Origin: Streptomyces sp. SW4
GTDB taxonomy: Bacteria > Actinomycetota > Actinomycetes > Streptomycetales > Streptomycetaceae
Assembly (NCBI GenBank): GCA_003248315.1
Contig: QKWM01000004.1
Coordinates: 2,601,001-2,665,000 of the forward strand
Direction of reading: 5' to 3'
DNA: 64,000 nt
Below, piece by piece: positions 10,518 to 20,389 of the stretch. Position 1 is the first letter of the stretch. Each line of letters begins with the position of its first letter. The notes beneath the pieces were generated by a model. It searched no databases. It had not been told where the DNA came from and worked only from the letters and a program-made list of their open reading frames with translations. A program made the translations under genes and the position numbers.

Positions 10518-11681
10518 ATGACCACCCTCATCGAATCCGAAGAGCACAAAGCCCTCCGCGCGGCGGTGTCCTCCTTCGCCCGAAGCCACCCCACCGGCGA
10601 CAACAAGTCCTTCTGGCAAGAGGCCGCCAAGCTCGGCTACATCGGCGTCAACCTGCCGGAGGCATACGGCGGAGGAGGCGGCGGCATCGCCGAACTCTCC
10701 CTGGTCCTCGAAGAGATGGGCGCCGCCGGCAACCCCCTGCTGATGATGATCGTCTCCCCGGCGATCTGCGGCACCGTCATCGCCCGCTTCGGCACCGACG
10801 CCCAGAAACGGGAATGGCTCCCCGGCCTGGCCGACGGCACCCGCCTCATGGCCTTCGGCATCACCGAGCCCGACGCCGGCTCCAACAGCCACCGCATCAC
10901 CACCACCGCCCGCCGCGACGGCGACACCGGCGACTGGACCCTCACCGGCCGCAAGGTCTTCGTCAGCGGCGTCGACATAGCCGACGCCACCCTCGTCGTC
11001 GGCCGCACCGAGGACGCCCGCACCGGCAGGCTCAAGCCCTGTCTGTTCATCGTCCCCCGCGACACCCCCGGCTTCGAGCGCCGGCAGATCGACATGGAAC
11101 TCGACGCCGCCGAGAAGCAGTTCGAGCTGACCCTCGACGACGTACGGCTCCCCGCCGACGCCCTCGTCGGTGGGGCACCGCCCATGCTCTCGGCAGTGGG
11201 GAGAGGACGCCGGCCTGCTCCAGCTCTTCGCCGGCCTCAACCCCGAACGCATCATGACCGCGGCCTTCGCGATCGGCATGGGGCGGTACGCCCTCGGCAA
11301 GGCCCTCGCCTACGCCCGCGAACGCACGGTCTGGAAGACCCCCATCGGCGCCCACCAGGCCATCGCCCACCCCTCGCCCAGGCCCACATCGACCTCGAAC
11401 TCGCCCGCCTGATGATGCAGAAGGCGGCCCACCTCTACGACGCCGGTGACGACATCGGCGCCGGCGAGGCCGCCAACATGGCCAAGTACGCCGCCGGCGA
11501 GGCCTGCGTGAAGGCCGTCGACCAGGCCGTGCACACCCTCGGCGGCAACGGCCTCACCCGGGAGTTCGGCCTCGCCCGCCTGATCACGGCCGCGCGCGTG
11601 GCCCGTATCGCGCCGGTGAGCCGGGAGATGATCCTCAACTACGTCTCCCACCAGACCCTGGGCCTGCCCAAGTCGTACTGA
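10518..11681 (+). CDS. Acyl-CoA dehydrogenase (frameshifted)
   Basis: An FAD enzyme that introduces the alpha-beta double bond in an acyl-CoA. Visible signatures are AFGITEPDAGSNSHRITT (FAD and substrate loop), VHTLGGNGLTREFGLARL with the C-terminal family motif, and NPERIMTAAFAIGMGRYALG. Three bases appear lost (two G runs around 11171 and 11201, one C run near 11373), so the outer frame is the same before and after but the middle reads out of frame. A short extra GC-rich element (see 11170) sits in the loop after ALVGG. AAAGGAG precedes the ATG. It fits between the ligase and carboxylase in an isovaleryl- or citronellyl-CoA pathway. Confidence 0.85.
   Translation: MTTLIESEEHKALRAAVSSFARSHPTGDNKSFWQEAAKLGYIGVNLPEAYGGGGGGIAELSLVLEEMGAAGNPLLMMIVSPAICGTVIARFGTDAQKREWLPGLADGTRLMAFGITEPDAGSNSHRITTTARRDGDTGDWTLTGRKVFVSGVDIADATLVVGRTEDARTGRLKPCLFIVPRDTPGFERRQIDMELDAAEKQFELTLDDVRLPADALVGGAPPMLSAVGRGRRPAPALRRPQPRTHHDRGLRDRHGAVRPRQGPRLRPRTHGLEDPHRRPPGHRPPLAQAHIDLELARLMMQKAAHLYDAGDDIGAGEAANMAKYAAGEACVKAVDQAVHTLGGNGLTREFGLARLITAARVARIAPVSREMILNYVSHQTLGLPKSY
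11170..11204. repeat. Short GC-rich element inside the acyl-CoA dehydrogenase gene
   Basis: A segment bounded by GTGGGG(G)CACC and AGTGGGG(G)AG, with an imperfect inverted structure, is inserted in frame after the codons for ALVGG and before EDAGLLQLF. Homologues I remember lack these roughly 12 residues. The pattern TGGGGG...TGGGGGAG is typical of short dispersed Streptomyces repeats. Both G runs appear shortened by one base in this sequence. Confidence 0.5.
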
Positions 11682-11710
11682 CCCGGCACAGCGTTGTGCG
11701 AGGAGGAACC

Positions 11711-13275
11711 GTGTTCCGCAGCGAGTACGCCGACATCCCGCCCGTCGACCTGCCCATCCACGACGCCGTCCTGGCCCGCGCCCCGAGTTCGGCTCCGCCC
11801 CGGCGCTGATCGACGGCACGGACGGCACCACCCTCTCGTACGAGCAGGTGGACCGGTTCCACCGGCGCGTCGCCGCCGCCCTCGCCGAGGCCGGTGTCCG
11901 CAAGGGCGACGTCCTCGCCCTGCACAGCCCCAACACGATCGCCTTCCCCTCGCCTTCTACGCCGCCACGCGCGCGGGTGCCTCGGTCACCACCGTGCACC
12001 CGCTCGCCACGGCCGAGGAGTTCGGCAAACAGCTCCAGGACTGCTCGGCCCGCTGGATCGTCACCGTCTCCGCGCTGCTGGACACCGCCCGCAGGGCCGC
12101 CGAGACCGCCGGCGGGATCGAGGAGATCTTCGTCTGCGACAGCGCACCCGGCCACCGCTCCCTCATCGACATGCTGGCCTCCACCGCGCCCGAACCGTCC
12201 GTCGCCGTCGACCCGGCCGAGGACGTCGCCGCCCTTCCGTACTCCTCGGGCACGACCGGTGTCCCCAAGGGCGTGATGCTCACCCACCGGCAGATCGCCA
12301 CCAACCTCGCCCAGCTCGCACCGGCCATGCCGGCCGTCCCGGGCGACCGCATCCTGGCGGTGCTGCCCTTCTTCCACATCTACGGGCTCACCGCCCTGAT
12401 GAACGCGCCCCTGCGGCAGGGCGCCACCGTCGTCGTCCTGCCCCGCTTCGACCTGGAGCAGTTCCTCGCGGCCATCCAGAACCACCGCATCACCGGCCTG
12501 TTCGTCGCCCCGCCGATCGTCCTGGCCCTCGCCAAGCACCCCCTGGTCGCCGACTACGACCTGTCCTCGCTGCGGTACATCGTCAGCGCCGCCGCCCCCT
12601 GGACGCCGGCCTGGCCGCCGCCTGCTCCCGGCGGCTGGGCCTGCCGCCCATCGGCCAGGCCTACGGCATGACGGAACTCTCCCCGGGCACCCACGTCGTG
12701 CCGCTGGACGCCATGCGCGAGGCGCCGCCCGGAACCGTCGGCAAGCTCATCGCCGGCACCGAGATGCGCATCGTCTCCCTCGACGACCCCGGCAAGGACC
12801 TCGGCCCCGGCGAGTCCGGCGAGATCCTCATCCGCGGCCCCAGGTCATGAAGGGCTACCTGGGCCGCCCCGACGCCACCGCCGCGATGATCGACGCCGAC
12901 GGATGGCTGCACACCGGGGACGTCGGCCACGTCGACGACGCCGGCTGGCTGTTCGTCGTCGACCGCGTGAAGGAACTGATCAAGTACAAGGGCTTCCAGG
13001 TCGCGCCCGCCGAACTGGAGGCGCTGCTCCTCACCCACCCCGGCATCGCCGACGCCGCCGTCGTCGGCGCCCCGGACGACGACGGCAACGAGATCCCCCA
13101 CGCCCACGTCGTGCGCCGGCGGGACGCCGGGGAGCTGACCGAGAACGAGGTCATGATGTACGTCGCCGAACGCGTCGCCCCCTACAAACGCGTCCGCCGG
13201 GTCTCCTTCCTCGACGCCGTCCCGAGGGCGGCCAGCGGGAAGATCCTCCGCCGCGAACTGCGGGGGCGCCGGTGA
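11711..13275 (+). CDS. 4-coumarate-CoA ligase-type acyl-CoA synthetase (frameshifted)
   Basis: An ATP/AMP-forming enzyme that activates a carboxylic acid with CoA. Motifs: A3 YSSGTTGVPKGVML, FFHIYGLTALMN, A5 GQAYGMTELSP, A7/A8 DGWLHTGDVGHVDDAGWLFVVDRVKELIKYKG and the C-terminal lysine in RAASGKILRREL. GAGGAGGAA precedes the GTG at 11711. Four C5 runs appear shortened to C4 (near 11784, 11949, 12596 and 12839), each restoring the family frame when one C is added; repaired length is about 522 residues. The stop overlaps the next start (GTGA). It probably feeds the adjacent dehydrogenase. Confidence 0.87.
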
Positions 13276-14000
13276 TCGCCCGCAGCCGCGCCCGGGGCGT
13301 CGAGACCCTCACCCTCGACTCCCCGCACAACCGCAACGCCCTGTCCGCCGCCCTCGTCGGCGAGCTGGCCGGCGCCCTCACCGAGGCCGGCGCGGACACC
13401 GGCGTCCGCGCCGTCGTCCTCGCCCACACCGGCACCACCTTCAGCGCCGGCGCCGACCTGCGCGACCCGCCCGACCCGGACGCCCTCGTCGCCCTGCTCC
13501 GGCAGCTCGTGGAACTGCCCAAGCCCGTCGTCGCCCGCGTCACCGGCCACGTCCGCGCCGGCGGCCTCGGCCTCCTCGCGGCCTGCGACATCGCGGCGGC
13601 CGCGCACACGGCGACGTTCGCCTTCACGGAGGTCCGCATCGGTGTCGCGCCCGCCGTGATCTCCCTGCCCGTGCTGCCCCGCACCGACCCGCGCGCCCTC
13701 GCCCGCTACTACCTCACCGGCGAGCGCTTCGACGCCGCCGAGGCCGCCCGCATCGGCCTGCTCACGGCGGCCGGCGACGACGTCGACGCCGTACTGGAAC
13801 CCGTCCTGGACGGTGTGCGCCGCGCCTCACCCGAGGCCCTGGCCGAGACGAAACGGCTGCTCACGGCTAGGGTGCTGGAAGCCTTCGACCGGGACGCGGC
13901 CGGCCTGACCGCGCTCTCGGCCCGGCTGTTCTCCTCCGCGCAGGCCCGCGAGGGGATGACGGCCTTCCTCGAGCGACGGGATCCGGAATGGGTGGTGTGA
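13272..14000 (+). CDS. Enoyl-CoA hydratase/isomerase family protein
   Basis: Crotonase-fold protein of 242 residues, intact. It begins VIARSRARGVETLTLDSPHNRNALS and has the oxyanion-hole motifs AGADLRDPPD and HVRAGGLGLLAACDIA; the usual second glutamate region reads FTEVRIGVAPAV. It likely hydrates the enoyl-CoA made by the dehydrogenase, though the first catalytic glutamate region is not canonical, so an isomerase or other crotonase activity is possible. It overlaps the ligase gene by four bases and the TetR gene by 13, which places it firmly in the operon. Confidence 0.83.
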   Translation: MIARSRARGVETLTLDSPHNRNALSAALVGELAGALTEAGADTGVRAVVLAHTGTTFSAGADLRDPPDPDALVALLRQLVELPKPVVARVTGHVRAGGLGLLAACDIAAAAHTATFAFTEVRIGVAPAVISLPVLPRTDPRALARYYLTGERFDAAEAARIGLLTAAGDDVDAVLEPVLDGVRRASPEALAETKRLLTARVLEAFDRDAAGLTALSARLFSSAQAREGMTAFLERRDPEWVV

Positions 14001-14645
14001 ACGGTGCCGTGAGCGCGGTCGACCGTGCGGAACGCGTCCCCAAGCAGGACCGCAGCCGGGTCACCCGGCAGCGGCTCCTGGAAGCCGCCGTGGCCTGCCT
14101 CGCCGAACACGGCTGGGCGGGCTCCACGGTCTCCGTCGTCGCCGAGCGCGCCGGAGTCTCCCGGGCGCCGCCCAGCACCACTTCCCGACCCGCGAGGACC
14201 TGTTCACCGCCGCCGTCGAGTACGTCGCCGAGGAACGCTCCACCGCCCTGCGCGCCGTCTTCCCCGAGGGCGCCTCGGCCGCCGACCGCCGGGCGGTGGT
14301 GGCCGCCCTCGTCGACCTCTACACCGGCCCCTCTTCCGCGCCGCCCTCCACCTGTGGGTCGCCGCCTCCAACGAGGACCAGCTGCGGGGCAGGGTGACCG
14401 AGCTGGAGGCCCGCGTCGGCCGGGAGACCCACCGCATCGCCGTGGAGCTGCTCGGCGCCGACGAGTCCCGCCCCGGCGTCCGCGAGACCGTGCAGGGCTT
14501 CCTCGACATGGCCCGCGGCCTGGGCCTCGCCAACCTCCTCACCGACGACACCGCCCGCCGGGAACGGGTGGTCGAGCAGTGGGCCCGCCTGCTGGACGAC
14601 GCCCTGAGCCGGCCCGGGGAGCCCGGAGACCCGGTCAGGGGCTGA
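13988..14645 (+). CDS. TetR family regulator of the catabolic operon (frameshifted)
   Basis: The N-terminal helix-turn-helix is clear: [38 protein letters not shown] and, after a one-base G loss near 14164, [19 protein letters not shown] second loss in a C run near 14325 precedes [20 protein letters not shown]. Repaired length is about 219 residues. The chosen ATG at 13988 overlaps the end of the hydratase gene; a GTG at 14009 is an alternative. As the last gene of the acyl-CoA operon it probably represses the operon through CAAGCATGCTTG at 4424, with an acyl-CoA as inducer (inference). Its 3' end overlaps convergent pdxH by 11 bases. Confidence 0.8.
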
Positions 14646-15337
14646 GCCGCTCCACCCGCCACGAGCCGTCCGGCTGCGCCACGTACCGCAGCCGGTCGTG
14701 CAGCCGGTTCTCCCGCCCTGCCAGAACTCCACCGAGTCCGGCACCACCCGGAACCCGCCCCAGTGCGGCGGCACCGGCACCTGCTCGCCCTCCGGATACC
14801 GCGCCGCCAGCTCGGCGTACGCGGCGTCGAGCTCGCCGCGCGAGCCCACCACGGAGGACTGGGCGCTGGCCCACGCGCCGAGCTGGGAGCCGTGCGGCCG
14901 GGTCCGGAAGTACGCGGCCGTCTCGTCCCGCCCGGTGCGCCGGGCGGACCCGGTGACGATCACCTGCCGTGCCATCGGATGCCAGGGGAACAGCAGCGAG
15001 ACCCAGGGGTTCGCGTCGATCTCGCGCGCCTTGCGGGAGTCGTAGTTGGTGTAGAAGACGAAGCCCTCGCCGTCGAAGTGCTTCAGCAGCACCGTCCGGG
15101 AACTGGGCCGGCCCGCGGCGTCCGCCGTGGACACGATCATCGCGTTGGGCTCGAACAGGCCCCGTCCACGGCGGCCTGCTTGAACCAGCGCGCGAACTGC
15201 TCGACGGGTGTCGCGGCCAGCTCGCTCTCGGACAGGCCCTCGGCCCGGTACTGCTTGCGCATCGAGGCCAGATCGAACGGAACGGCGGGAGCCGCGGGCG
15301 CGGCGGAGTCGGCGGGGACGGCGTCTCGATCGGTCAC
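14635..15337 (-). CDS. pdxH: Pyridoxamine 5'-phosphate oxidase (frameshifted)
   Basis: An FMN enzyme that oxidises pyridoxamine- or pyridoxine-phosphate to PLP. Visible: [98 protein letters not shown] and the C-terminal VERLSP, all PdxH signatures. One-base losses lie near 15163 (G5 to G4, minus strand) and 14717. Repaired length is about 234 residues. The GTG at 15337 is chosen because it starts [10 protein letters not shown] directly before the conserved part. It is divergent from citrate synthase and convergent with the TetR gene. Confidence 0.9.
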
Positions 15338-15620
15338 GCCGTCATCCTGCCGCATCCCGCCCGCCGCCCGGCCGCGACGGTGGTCTACGTCACGCCCTGG
15401 CACTGAGTGCCGTAGCCACTCCCCAAAGGTGACACCCGGGGATATCGTGCTGTGACCGTCCCGTCCGGATGACCGCCGGCGGTGCGGGGCATCACAGGGG
15501 TGACCGCCCGGACCGCGAGTCGTGGCACGACGACCGTGGATCCAGGACGGAGGCGACCACGACGCACCCGCACGTGCGCGTGCCGCCACACACACGATCA
15601 CGACCACGAGGAGCCGCCTG

Positions 15621-16720
15621 ATGTCCGACTTCGTACCCGGACTCGAAGGAGTCGTCGCGTTCGAGACGGAGATCGCCGAACCGGACAAGGAGGGCGGCGC
15701 CCTCCGCTACCGGGGCGTCGACATCGAGGACCTGGTCGGGCACGTCTCCTTCGGCAACGTCTGGGGCCTGCTCGTCGACGGCGCCTTCAACCCCGGCCTG
15801 CCGCCCGCGGAGCCCTTCCCCATCCCCGTCCACTCCGGCGACATCCGGGTCGACGTCCAGTCGGCGCTGGCGATGCTCGCCCCGTCTGGGGCCTGAAACC
15901 GCTCCTCGACATCGACGCCGAGCAGGCCCGCGAGGACCTCGCCCGCGCCGCCGTCATGGCCCTGTCCTACGTCGCCCAGTCCGCCCGCGGCCAGGGCCTG
16001 CCCATGGTCCCGCAGCGGGAGATCGACAAGGCGCAGTCCGTCGTCGAGCGCTTCATGATCCGCTGGCGGGGCGAGCCCGACCCCAAGCACGTCAAGGCCG
16101 TCGACGCCTACTGGACCTCGGCCGCCGAACACGGCATGAACGCCTCCACCTTCACCGCCCGCGTCATCGCCTCCACCGGCGCGGACGTCGCCGCCGCCCT
16201 CTCCGGGGCCGTCGGCGCCATGTCCGGCCCCCTGCACGGCGGCGCCCCCTCCCGCGTCCTGCACATGATCGAGGAGATCGAACGCACCGGGGACGCCGAG
16301 GCGTACGTGAAGAAGACCCTGGACCAGGGCGAGCGCCTGATGGGCTTCGGCCACCGCGTCTACCGCGCCGAGGACCCGCGCGCCCGCGTCCTGCGCCGCA
16401 CCGCCCGCGAACTGGGCGCGCCCCGCTTCGAGGTCGCCGAGGCCCTGGAGAAGGCGGCCCTGGAGGAGCTGCACAACCGGCGCCCTAACCGCGTCCTGGC
16501 CACCAACGTCGAGTTCTGGGCGGCCATCGTCCTGGACTTCGCCGAGGTCCCGGCGCACATGTTCACGTCCATGTTCACCTGCGCCCGCACCGCCGGCTGG
16601 TCGGCGCACATCCTGGAGCAGAAGCGCACCGGCCGCCTGGTCCGCCCCTCGGCCCGCTACGTCGGCCCGGGCCCCCGCGACCCGCGCGAGATCGAGGGCT
16701 ACGCGGACATCACCGGCTGA
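15621..16720 (+). CDS. Citrate synthase 2 (frameshifted)
   Basis: Condenses acetyl-CoA and oxaloacetate to citrate in the cytoplasm. It starts [20 protein letters not shown] after GAGGAG. Key motifs are [23 protein letters not shown] (catalytic His), [15 protein letters not shown] (second His) and [19 protein letters not shown] (catalytic Asp region), ending near [16 protein letters not shown]. One C is missing near 15885 in LAPVWGLKP; repaired length is about 366 residues, the shorter citrate synthase type rather than the roughly 430-residue primary enzyme. A 2-methylcitrate synthase role is possible. Downstream is a long stem-loop. Confidence 0.9.
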
Positions 16721-16744
16721 TCCTTCCGGCGCGACGAACGCAGA

Positions 16745-16807
16745 CGACCCGCGAGTCTGGTTCCTCCGGAGAGGAGCCGGCCGGACGTACCGGCGACTCG
16801 CGGGTCG
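16745..16807. terminator. Long stem-loop downstream of citrate synthase (terminator or small RNA)
   Basis: Perfect 13-base arms CGACCCGCGAGTC (16745-16757) and GACTCGCGGGTCG (16795-16807) enclose a 37-base loop that itself contains CCTCCGGAGAGG and GCCGGCCGG self-complementary pieces. No T run follows. It begins 25 bases after the citrate synthase stop. The remaining gap to 17019 holds no convincing ORF, so a structured small RNA is also possible. Confidence 0.5.
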
Positions 16808-17007
16808 GGTGACTGCTGGGGATTGGGCCGGCTGCACGCGTCGCTCACGTGCTGGTCCGGCACCGCACTCGATGTGGTGGCGGACCGCTAGCCCGCAGCC
16901 ACCTCACGCGTCCGGTTTCCATACATCTGCCGAACCACCTCCCTTCTCGTGTGCTCCACACCCTAGGAATCCCCCCGGCGCCCGGGCAACGGGTTTTTCC
17001 GAACCGC

Positions 17008-17019
17008 TAGCGTTGCCGC
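17008..17019 (+). promoter_or_regulatory. Leaderless-type -10 element of RidA-GNAT gene
   Basis: TAGCGT at 17008-17013 is followed by six bases and then the ATG at 17020, with no ribosome binding site. The spacing equals that seen at 325-337, 50439-50451 and 63905-63917. Confidence 0.45.
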
Positions 17020-17863
17020 ATGACCAAGGGCGGGAACGACGGGCGATCGTCAGCGGATCGGTGTTCGAGGAGCGGATCGGGTACGCCCGGGCCGTCGTCG
17101 ACGGGACTGGGTCCACGTGTCGGGGACGACCGGGTACGACTACGCCACCATGACGATCTCCGACGACGTCGTGGAGCAGGCCGCGCAGTGCCTGCGCAAC
17201 ATCGGGGCGGCGCTGGCGGAGGCCGGGTGCACCTTCGCGGACGTGGTGCGGGTGCGGTACCTGCTGCCCGACCGGGCGGACTTCGAGCCGTGCTGGCCGG
17301 TGCTGCGGCGGGCGTTCGGGGAGGTGCGGCCGGCCGCCACCATGATGGTGTGCGGGCTCGCGGACGAGCGGATGCGGATCGAGATCGAGGTGTACGCGCG
17401 CCGGGGGACGCGACCGGGCGGCTGCGGATCGAGCGCGCCGACGGCGAGGACGCCCTGCGCGACTGGCGGCACGTGCACAACACGATCGTGCCGCCCGCCG
17501 CGATGTCCCCGAGGAGGTCCGCGAGCGCGGCCGGCGGTACCTGCTGGAGAACGCCTACCTCGACGACGTCCTCGTGGGCTGCTCGACGGTCCGGCCGCCG
17601 GAGGGCGAGGAGCGGGTGGCGACGGTGATCGCCCGGGTGCTGCCCGCCTTCCGGGGCGGGGGATCGGCGCCGCCCTGTACGAGCGGGGCCTGCGGCACGC
17701 GCGCGAGCAGGGCGCCGGCGCCGTCGAGACGGTCGTGCTGGCCGCCAACGGCGACGGGCTGCGGTTCGCCGCGGCGCGCGGCTTCGCCGAGCGGGAGCGG
17801 TACGTCCTCGACGGGGAGAGCGCCGAGTGGGTCGACCTCCGGCTGGTGCCCGGCGGCCCGTGA
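17020..17863 (+). CDS. RidA-like domain fused to GNAT acetyltransferase (frameshifted)
   Basis: Repairing five one-base losses (near 17048, 17107, 17407, 17507 and 17658, all in G or C runs) gives one continuous protein of about 282 residues. The first half (VFEERIGYARAVVDGDWVHV, SGTTGYDYATMTI, then VVRVRYLLPDRADFEPCWPV and ERMRIEIEVYARRG) is a RidA/YjgF enamine-imine deaminase-like domain. The second half (VGCSTVRPPEGEERVATVIA, then FRGRGIGAALYERGLRHARE) is a GNAT domain with the acetyl-CoA loop RGRGIG. No stop lies between them after repair. Substrates are unknown; a joint role in clearing a reactive amino compound is conceivable but unproven. Confidence 0.7.
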
Positions 17864-17930
17864 CCGGACGGCCACCGGAGGCGACGGTGCTGGTGACAGC
17901 GGCGTATGCCGGGTCTCCGCCGTACAACGA

Positions 17931-17950
17931 TTCCCGCAATCTTGCGGGAA
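17931..17950. promoter_or_regulatory. 20-bp palindrome before the PAS-domain gene
   Basis: Perfect arms TTCCCGCAA (17931-17939) and TTGCGGGAA (17942-17950) with a two-base centre. It lies 31 bases before the ATG at 17982 and 67 bases after the RidA-GNAT stop. The tiny loop and lack of a T tract favour an operator over a terminator. It resembles LacI-family operators only in general form. Confidence 0.5.
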
Positions 17951-17981
17951 CCGGGTGTGGGCTGCGTCACGTTCGAGTTGA

Positions 17982-19476
17982 ATGAAGGCCAGTGAGGATA
18001 CCGACGTTCCGTACGGCGGACACAGCCTGCAGGGGGTCCAGGTGAGTGCTTCCCGGCGTAGGGGACCACGGACGAGCTGGGACCGGACGAGCCGGAGCGG
18101 CCCGATCCCGGCCGGCCCGAGCCCGGTCCCGAGCCCGAGCCCGAGCGCGACGGCGCGGATCTGCTCGCCGCGCTCCTCGACGGGATGGACGCGGCCCTGT
18201 GCGCCTTCGACGCGGACGGCGTCATCACGCACTGGAACCGCGAGGCGGAGCGCATCCTCGGCTGGACGGCCGCCGAGGCGGTGGGCCGGCAGGGCTTCGC
18301 CGGGTGGGCCGTGCGCACCGCGGACGCCGAGGAGGTCGAGGGGCGGCTGCTGTCCGCGATGCGGTCGCCGGGGCGGCAGGTGCACGAGTTCGCGCTGCTG
18401 ACCAAGGACGGCGGGCGGGTGCTGGTGCGCACCCAGTCGGCGGCCGTGCGCGGACCGGACGGCGAGCCGGCGGGCCTGTACTGCGCGTTCAGCGAGGTGC
18501 ACGCCCAGATCGACCTGGAGCGGTCCATCGCGCTGAGCGAGGCCCTGTTCGAGGACGCGAGCTGGGGTGTCGTCCTGGTCGACGCCGACCTGCGGCCCGC
18601 GGTGGTCAACGCGCACGCGGCCCGGTCGCTGGGCCGGGGCGCACGGCGGTGCTGGGCAGACCGCTGGGCGAGCTGCTGTCCCAGGGCGTGGAGGAGCTGG
18701 AGAGCGCGCTCACGCATGTGCTGGCCGAGGGCGCGCCGCCCGCGCCGACGGAGATCTGGGTGAGCGTGCGCACCCCGGAGGGCGACCGGCGGCGCTGCTG
18801 GCGCAGCGGCTTCCTGCGGCTGGCCTCGCCGCTGGCGGAGGAACCGGTGCCGCTCGGCGTCGGCTGGCTGTTCCAGGACGTCACGGACGCCAAGCAGGGC
18901 GAGCAGGAGGCGTCGCTGCTGCGCTTCCGCACCAGCCAGCTGCACCGCGCGGCGCGCGCGGCGGCCGAGTGCGAGGACCCCGCCGAGGCGGCCACCGTGC
19001 ACCTGGACTTCGCGCTCGCCGGGTTCGCCGACCACGCGCTGATCGACCGGGTGGCCGGCGGGGCACGGGCCGACGGCGAGACGACGGGCCCGGTCCGGCT
19101 GGTCCGGGTGGCCGCGACACCGGCCGGGGCACCGGGACCGGGCCTGCCGCCCGGCGCGACGGGGCTGCCGGTGCGGTACGGCGAGGGACACCCGGCGGTG
19201 CAGTGCGCGGAGCGCGCCGGGTCGGTGCGGGCGAGTGCCGGGGCGATGGCGCCGGACCGGGCACGCGAGTGGGCGGCGGCCCGGCAGTGGCCCGAGGACG
19301 CGGTGCACGCCCTGTGCGCGGTGCTGCGCAGCCGGGGGCGGACGCTCGGCGTCCTGACGTTCCTGCGGAGCAGCGGACGCAGCCCGTTCGAACGGTCCGA
19401 CGCGACGTACGCCGAGGACGTCGCGGCCCGCATCGCAGCGGCCCTGGACCTGGCCGGCACGGCCGACGGGCCGTAG
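17982..19476 (+). CDS. PAS-domain signalling protein (frameshifted)
   Basis: About 498 residues after repair of one-base losses near 18064 and 18637 (both G runs). The N-terminus is acidic and Pro/Glu-rich. A PAS fold follows (LLDGMDAALCAFDADGVITH, then WNREAERILGWTAAEAVGRQ and EFALLTKDGGRVLVRTQS), then a second PAS-like unit around FEDASWGVVLVDADLRPAVV, a short helical linker and a C-terminal GAF-like domain (VHALCAVLRSRGRTLGVLTF, with FERSDATYAEDVAARIAAAL). No kinase, phosphatase or DNA-binding domain is visible, so it is a sensor that must act on a partner. The start is the ATG following the 17931 palindrome. Confidence 0.7.
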
Positions 19477-19603
19477 GCGCCGGGACGGCGGGGAAGGGCC
19501 GGCGCACGTACCGGCGCCCGGGCCGGCGGGCTTTCGGCGGCCGGCGGGGCGGCGGGCGGGCGGCTCGGTCCGGTTCGGGGAGCCGGTGGGCGCCCCGTCA
19601 GGG

Positions 19604-20358
19604 TCAGTGACGGTAGAAGATCCGGTCGCGGTACTGCTCCAGCACGCGGCCGTTCCATTCGTGGCCGCCGTCGACGTTGCCCGAGCGCAGCAGCGGGGGC
19701 TCGATCCCGCGGTCGGCGAGGGCGGCGGCCGTGGTGGCCATCACGGCCTGGAGGAGGGCCGTGGTGACGACGGTGGAGGCCGGCGCGAAGGGCGCCGGGA
19801 CGGTGTCCAGGCTCAGCTCCGCGTCCCCGACGGCGATCTTCGAGTCGAGCACGATGTCGCAGTGGTCCTTCAGGAACGACCCGGAGGCGTGCCGGGACTT
19901 CGTCTGCGCGGCGTACGCCACGGACGTCACGCCGATGACCTTGACGCCCAGGGCACGGGCGTTCAGGGCCATCTCGACCGGAAGAGCGTTGCGCCCGGAC
20001 AGCGAGACGATCACCAGCGCGTCGCCCTCGCGGACCGGGGACGAGTCCAGGACCGCGCCCGCAAGGCCGTCGACCCGCTCCAGGGCGGAGCCGAGCGTGG
20101 CGGGCATCACGTCGACACCGACGACGCCGGGAGCGGCGAGCAGGTTCATCAGGGCCAGCCCCCGGCGCGGTAGACGATGTCCTGCGCGGCCAGGGAGGAG
20201 TGACCCGCGCCGAAGGCGAAGAGCCGGCCGCCCCGCTCCACGGTGTCGGCGAGCAGCGTGCCCGCCGCCTCGATGCCGGCGGCCTCCTCGTCGCGGACAC
20301 GGTGCAGCAGGTCGATCGCCGCGTCGAGGAACTGGCCGGCCGGCGTGCGGTCGCTCAT
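19604..20358 (-). CDS. SIS-domain phosphosugar-binding protein (frameshifted)
   Basis: About 251 residues. It begins MSDRTPAGQFLDAAIDLLHR after GAAGGGGA and includes LFAFGAGHSSLAAQDIVYRA, the N-terminal sugar-phosphate loop of the UPF0309/SIS family. After a one-base loss in a G6 run near 20160 it continues NLLAAPGVVGVDVMPATLG and EGDALVIVSLSGRNALPVEM (second SIS loop). These proteins bind or isomerise sugar phosphates such as N-acetylglucosamine-phosphates; the substrate is not evident. It is divergent from dmdR1 across a 250-base intergenic region, an arrangement I remember from S. coelicolor SCO4393/SCO4394. Confidence 0.8.
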
Positions 20359-20389
20359 GGGGTCCCCTTCGGAAAGGCGGTGTCGCGGA

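Noticed and set aside
15621-16720. Broken citrate synthase as a pseudogene
   Set aside because: A single C lost from a C5 run fully restores the family sequence, and the same error pattern affects many other housekeeping genes.
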